Shown piece by piece: positions 59,816-64,000 of a stretch of 64,000 bases of DNA. Under the pieces are notes generated by a model, which made no database searches, had not been told where the DNA came from, and worked only from the letters and a program-made list of their open reading frames with translations. The stretch is taken from contig CM040425.1 of the NCBI GenBank assembly GCA_022702705.1, positions 5,100,001-5,164,000 of the forward strand. Direction: 5' to 3'. The number at the start of each line of letters is the position of its first letter. The stretch's first letter is position 1. The translations under genes were made by a program, and so were the position numbers. This DNA is from Papilionanthe hookeriana x Papilionanthe teres (lineage: Eukaryota; Streptophyta; Magnoliopsida; Asparagales; Orchidaceae).

Positions 59816-60880
59816 ATGACTGCCCCGAAGTTAATCTTTTCCTTCACCAATGGAATGGACTTCGCCGTCTATAAGGATGAGCTGCCTGACAATGGAATCA
59901 TCTGCTTCGGACAAGGATTCGGCAACACAGATATCAAGTTTGCTGATGTCACTCTCTTCACACTAATGGACAAAGTGTCAGAAACTGAGAAACCCGTAAT
60001 TGAGTTCAACTTTAAGTCGGCTCAGGAATTCCCTCCCCGCAAAGGGTTCCAACTGAAAGGAGTACTACCGTTCGTAAGAGGACCGTTGTCTCTAACCCCA
60101 CCGGTCTAGTCATCTCTCGCACCTACCCCGACTTCGCCAAACCGAAGGGAAGGAAATCCAAGTCTGTGATGAGCCTGTCACTATAGAGGGTACAGATTTT
60201 GCTACAATACCGTCTGTTTTTGAAATTGGGTCCAGTTCGAGAGTTTCACCCCTAACTCGAACTCAAAGGAGAAATAAAAGTAGAAAGATCGCCAAGATCG
60301 AGAAAGCCAAAGCTGCTGAAGTTGCTTTTCTAGAAGAAATTCCTGAGGAAAGAGAAGAACTGCCTGAGTATATACCTCTGTTGGAAGGGAGAAGGTTTCA
60401 CCCTCTCTCTGCCGCATCAGATGAAGAGGATGTCCGTAGGATCGCCGCTGCATTACCCCGACCTGCGTACTACAACAATTACAAAAGGAAAAGGAATAGG
60501 ACTACGCCATTTGCTTGACTGCAAGCTGTGATAGAAAGATTGGCAAAGAAAGAAAGATGCCTTGTGTCAGAAATCTTAAGAAGGATGGGACGGGTGTCAG
60601 CTAAATCCCGCCTCGGACCGCGAATAGAGCCTGTTGCTGCCACAAAGAAACCAAAGAAGAAGATAAAAGCTAGTTCACCCGTTGTTGTATCGGGTCTGCA
60701 AATTAGGGAGGATACCACCTTCCAGAATATAGCAGACAGACCATTCGGTCCTAAGCTTCCGGCTACAAGAAGGATGGTATGGCGACCTACTACTGGCAAG
60801 CTAAGACCAAAACAATGTCCTGAGAAGAAAAGTCTCGTCGGAGACTTCGAATCGAAGAAAGTGCTATCGCAATAAAGGAG
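59816..60880 (+). pseudogene. Ogre-like ORF1 of element Y
   Basis: The ATG frame 59816-60109 gives the N-terminal domain (MTAPKLIFSFTNGMDFAV, IICFGQGFGNTDIKFADV, VIEFNFKSAQEFPPRKGF). The frame shifts near 60060. 60190-60520 reads TIEGTDFATIPSVFEIGSSS, LTRTQRRNKSRKIAKIEK and RIAAALPRP to a stop at 60518. 60528-60875 continues with basic segments (IERLAKKERCLVSEILRRMG, ATKKPKKKIKASSP) and stops at about 60873. This is the only copy in the window showing the full ORF1 length, about 350 codons. There is no AlkB domain in it, in contrast to the fused copy at 2197-10728. Confidence 0.8.
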
Positions 60881-60927
60881 ACTCCCGAAAGGAAGTTCAA
60901 CAACCGTCACGCGACAACCGCGAGACC

Positions 60928-62744
60928 GTGCGGAAAAGGCCACTAGAGGATGCCATGGACAAGTTGAGGACCGACATCCGACGGTTAGCAAAAGAAAGAG
61001 AAGAAAAATTAGAGGATGAAGTTGACTCATCAGAGTTCATGGATGAGGAGTATGCTGAAATCCACATGGTTGAGACACGAGCATCGTCAGCTTCGCAAGG
61101 TACTCTGGCAGCCGCGGAAAGAGATGAACCGGAAGTGTTGAGAGCACGACTTCAAGAGAAGGATGATACAATTTCCCAGATGGCAAAGAAGATGGAAGAG
61201 ATGGCTGCCGCTTTAGCCACTCTCCAGAGTCAGATTCAACCTCAGAAAGAGACGCCCCCAGAGATCATCCATATTGCAGAAGGAGTAAAAGAGATCACAT
61301 CCGTCAATGGAGACGAACAACCAAAGAAAGATCCTACACAAAGCATGATTCCAGAAAAGGAAATTAAAAACATGGTAGAACAGCAGGTGCGAGAAGCCCT
61401 AGCACAATCTAAGAATGGAGCATCTATTCATACGGGTAGACCTTACCCCGAAGAGTTCGATTCGATCCAATACCCGAAAGGCTTCGTACCACCTCTCGTT
61501 TAAGACTTTGATGGAACGAGAAACCCCGGCAGCATGTCGCACATTTTCGTGCTAGTTGCCGCAATGCCGTGGGAGTGACGCTTACTCTTCCGTCGCTTCG
61601 TCGCCAGCTTGTCGTGGATTGCCTTCGATCGGTACGCGGAATTGCCGAATGGTTCGCTTAAGACCTTTGCGAGTTAGAAAACCTTTTCGTTAAACGGTTT
61701 GTCGGGGCTCGGCACCATATCACCATCAGTGATCTAGTGGTGGAGCACCAGAAACCGAACGAGACTTTAGTGGATTGCATACTTTGATGGAGGAATTTAA
61801 CCATGAAGTGTGAACCACAGCTTCAAGAACAACATGCAGTCGACATCTTGCTCAAGAGTATCCATGGCCCGATAGCACTTCTCCTTAAAGGATTTACAAT
61901 CAAGACTTTCGAGAAGTTGCTTAGCAAGGCCGGGAGCATACAGGAGGAAGCAAAGCAGTTAAGTTTCGTGGACAAGAACGATAAGCAGAAAACTGTGAAG
62001 ACATTTGAAAAGAAATATGGAATCGTCGCGGCAGTAGATAAGGGCAAGCAGCCAATGTAGATACCGCCAGAACGACCACAACCCAGTTATCAACCACCGC
62101 AACGGACTTACCAACCACCTCAGCAGGGCTATCAGCAACCTCAGCAGGGCTATCAGCAACCTCGTCCGAGCTATCAGTCGCCTCAGCATTATGAACAACC
62201 GCCTCGTTCATCGCGTACCTTAAGAGAACTTCTAAATAAGGAATATCCATTCAAAACTGAAGCAATAGCGAAGATGTTTCATAGCTTAATGAAGACACCA
62301 GATTTCCAGCTGCCAGAGCCCAAGAGGCCGGAAGAAGTCAACAAGAAAGAACATCCGAACAATTGCCCTTACCACCGGATGCTCAGACACAAGATAGAGG
62401 ATTGCATCACTTTCAAGAGTTGGCTTGATGACAATGTCCGAAAAGGGAACATAACGATCCCAAAGGAATACATGTTGGAACCCCAGAAAGGAGGTTCCAT
62501 CAATGTTATTGCAACAGATCTCATTATTCTGATAGACCCGTATATGACCGATGATGGATGGAGTACCGTCTGGACAAAATCATCGAAGAAAATTTTGGAT
62601 CACATCCAGGCCGCTTCGGTACGCGCTTCAACTCAGAGTTTGAAACCTGTCGAGCCGGCACTATCACTTGCGATTGAAGAACCGCCCCGAAGGAGGAGAA
62701 CATCGTGGAAGAAAAGAAGACCGAGGCTCCGAAGAGTAGACTAG
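60928..62744 (+). pseudogene. Gag of element Y, three frame blocks
   Basis: 60928-61503: charged N-terminus and a coiled-coil-like stretch (EVLRARLQEKDDTISQMAKK, then MEEMAAALATLQSQIQ), ending near YPKGFVPPLV at a stop. 61510-61800 continues in shifted frames. 61803-62060: KCEPQLQEQHAVDILLKSIH, LLLKGFTIKTFEKLLSKAGS, ending in a stop before a Tyr-Gln-Pro-rich repeat (YQPPQ, YQQPQQG; 62060-62210). 62274-62744: PEPKRPEEVNKKEH, then the Cys/His block CPYHRMLRHKIEDC, with all four ligand-type residues kept. In the family, Gag builds particles and the Cys/His block binds RNA. Confidence 0.87.
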
Positions 62745-63999
62745 GGGCTACTTATCCTAGGATGGTTGTATCTGATTCGGGGGAGAAATCCCTCGAACTC
62801 CTGACTCCGTATGATTATCTGCTCGCCCCGGCGGGATCTTATAATGATAAGGGTTATGACATTGGCTACGTTTTGACTGTTTCTAATGATTACGTAACTA
62901 GCGACAACCGGCTTAATCCAGATCTCGATTCCAATACAAATAACGATTCTCAAATCATACACAACCTCGATGACCACGACGAAGAAGATGTTCACAAAGG
63001 AGGCTACGAAAGGTCGACAAGCAACGAGTCCATTTGTGAATTACGAGGAGCTCCGATCACGATAGAATTAGAACCATCAGACACCTAAGCAACTTCAAAA
63101 AAGCTAGTTGTTCCGATTCAAGAGGAGACACCGGTATATTTAGAAGAAATAACAGAGGTCAATCTAAGAAGCGAAAAAGTTCTACCCCCGAGAATGGGTC
63201 CAAGGGATAAAGGAAAGCAGGTGGTTGCTCAGGAAGAGTCAACCCCAGCAGAGGAACTGCCCATTCGGGAAGAAACCGAGGAACATGGTAGTAAAGTGGA
63301 CTACAACGTGCTAGCCCACCTTAGGAAGTTACCAGCCAAACTAAGCATATACGACGCTCTGATCCTGTCAAAGGAGATGAGGGAGGCTCTGATCAAGGCT
63401 TTACTTGATCCAGAGATTTGATTAGCTCAAATGGCCGGTGATTCCTTCGACGAGGTTTGCTCGTTAAGAGAACAACCGAGGTGTTACCTTCACTCGACAA
63501 TGATCTATTATCGGGAACAACCGATCACAACCGACCGTTATACATTTCGACTCACTATCGGAAAGTTTACGCTCTCCGCAGTGTTGGTTGATCCGGGAGC
63601 ATCAATCAACATAATAAATCTTCGGACGCTAGCATATTTGGAAATTGATGCTCGCGAGCTCGAAGCAGACATGATGTTATTAAGAGGTTTCAATCAAAAA
63701 GGAGAAAGAGCTCTTGGATCTATAACACTATTAATGAAGACCGGTGATTTAGCAAAGCAACCGTAAAATTCCACATAATTGATTCTGAGACATCGTTCAA
63801 CGCTCTACTGGGTCGGCCATGGATCCATGAAAACCGGATGGTACCGTCGTCTCTACACCAGTGCATAAACTATTGCGATAGAGGAGAATAGTGTATCAAA
63901 GGTGACTTGCAACTGTTCTCCATGCACGAAATTGGAATTCATGAAGATGCAGCCTACTACGCGCCTTCGAAGAAAATAATCTTTTCTAGAAATACCATA
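62705..63999 (+). pseudogene. Protease region of element Y, continues off the window
   Basis: 62705-63088 (LLTPYDYLLAPAGSYNDKGY, DSQIIHNLDDHDEEDV) and 63194-63421 (NVLAHLRKLPAKLSIYDALI) are the linker. 63431-63766 holds the aspartic protease with AVLVDPGASINIINLRTLAY, catalytic Asp intact. After a frame change near 63765, the sequence reads FNALLGRPWIHENRMVPSSL and HEDAAYYAPS to the window end, with a TAG at about 63888 where the relative at 21.6 kb has an open codon. RT and later domains lie outside. Confidence 0.87.
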
Positions 64000-64000
64000 C

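Larger units (their letters stand above)
51940..63999 (+). mobile_element. Ogre-like element Y: 5' LTR, leader, ORF1, gag, protease; runs off the window
   Basis: Inserted into ORF1 of element X. The left flank CCGTT (51935-51939) is the expected target duplication; the right one is outside the window. The order LTR, leader, ORF1, gag, protease is that of Ogre/Tat elements. The primer binding site and LTR end are deleted near 59345. Codons are less AT-rich than in the remnants at 19.8-22.9 kb, so this is the younger copy, yet every ORF has frame breaks. Confidence 0.87.

Overview
The window is repetitive DNA from a flowering plant, probably a eudicot, whose species I cannot name. I found no intact cellular gene, no tRNA or rRNA and no CRISPR. 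Nearly everything is a nest of decayed retrotransposons. The main families are giant-LTR Ty3/gypsy elements of the Tat/Ogre type, Athila-type Ty3/gypsy elements, one L1-type LINE and one RTE-type LINE. The Tat/Ogre call rests on an extra ORF1 upstream of gag, an additional archaeal-type RNase H, tandem repeats just before the 3' LTR, and LTRs of about 7 kb.

Layout. 1-1880: 5'-truncated L1 LINE (minus), ending in a TA microsatellite. 2197-12895: remains of an Ogre-like element whose ORF1 runs, on the same strand and with no visible intron, into an ALKBH9-type AlkB domain. A 7.2-kb solo LTR (2948-10156, target duplication CATGA) sits inside the AlkB part; removing it restores the reading frame exactly. 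The element ends in tandem repeats and a pre-LTR signal, with an LTR start at 12896. 12896-19835: further LTR material. 19840-23211: gag, protease and archaeal RNase H remnants with RT and integrase deleted. 23212-30172: a complete 7-kb LTR with a pre-LTR signal on its left and a primer-binding-site remnant on its right.

30205-49850 is an Athila nest. A plus-strand Athila pol fragment is split by a 15.3-kb minus-strand Athila (31775-47041, LTRs 1.73-1.75 kb, target duplication ATCAT). That element carries an RTE LINE in its env-like ORF. The pol fragment is also hit by a third Athila (from 47301). 49850-51939: LTR tail, primer binding site, leader and ORF1 of another Ogre-like element, cut at 51940 by the 7.4-kb LTR of a younger one. 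The younger element's leader, ORF1, gag and protease run off the right edge.

The giant LTRs share features across diverged subfamilies. These are a core promoter, an AAG/GTATG splice-donor-like site with two hairpins after it, an acceptor-like site about 3 kb downstream, and two or three hairpins near the LTR end whose stems change on both arms together. They suggest a structured, spliced leader RNA. The strongest novelty candidate is the ORF1-AlkB fusion: a retrotransposon that seems to have acquired a plant RNA-demethylase domain. All boundaries and homologies were read by eye; no alignment or database search was run.
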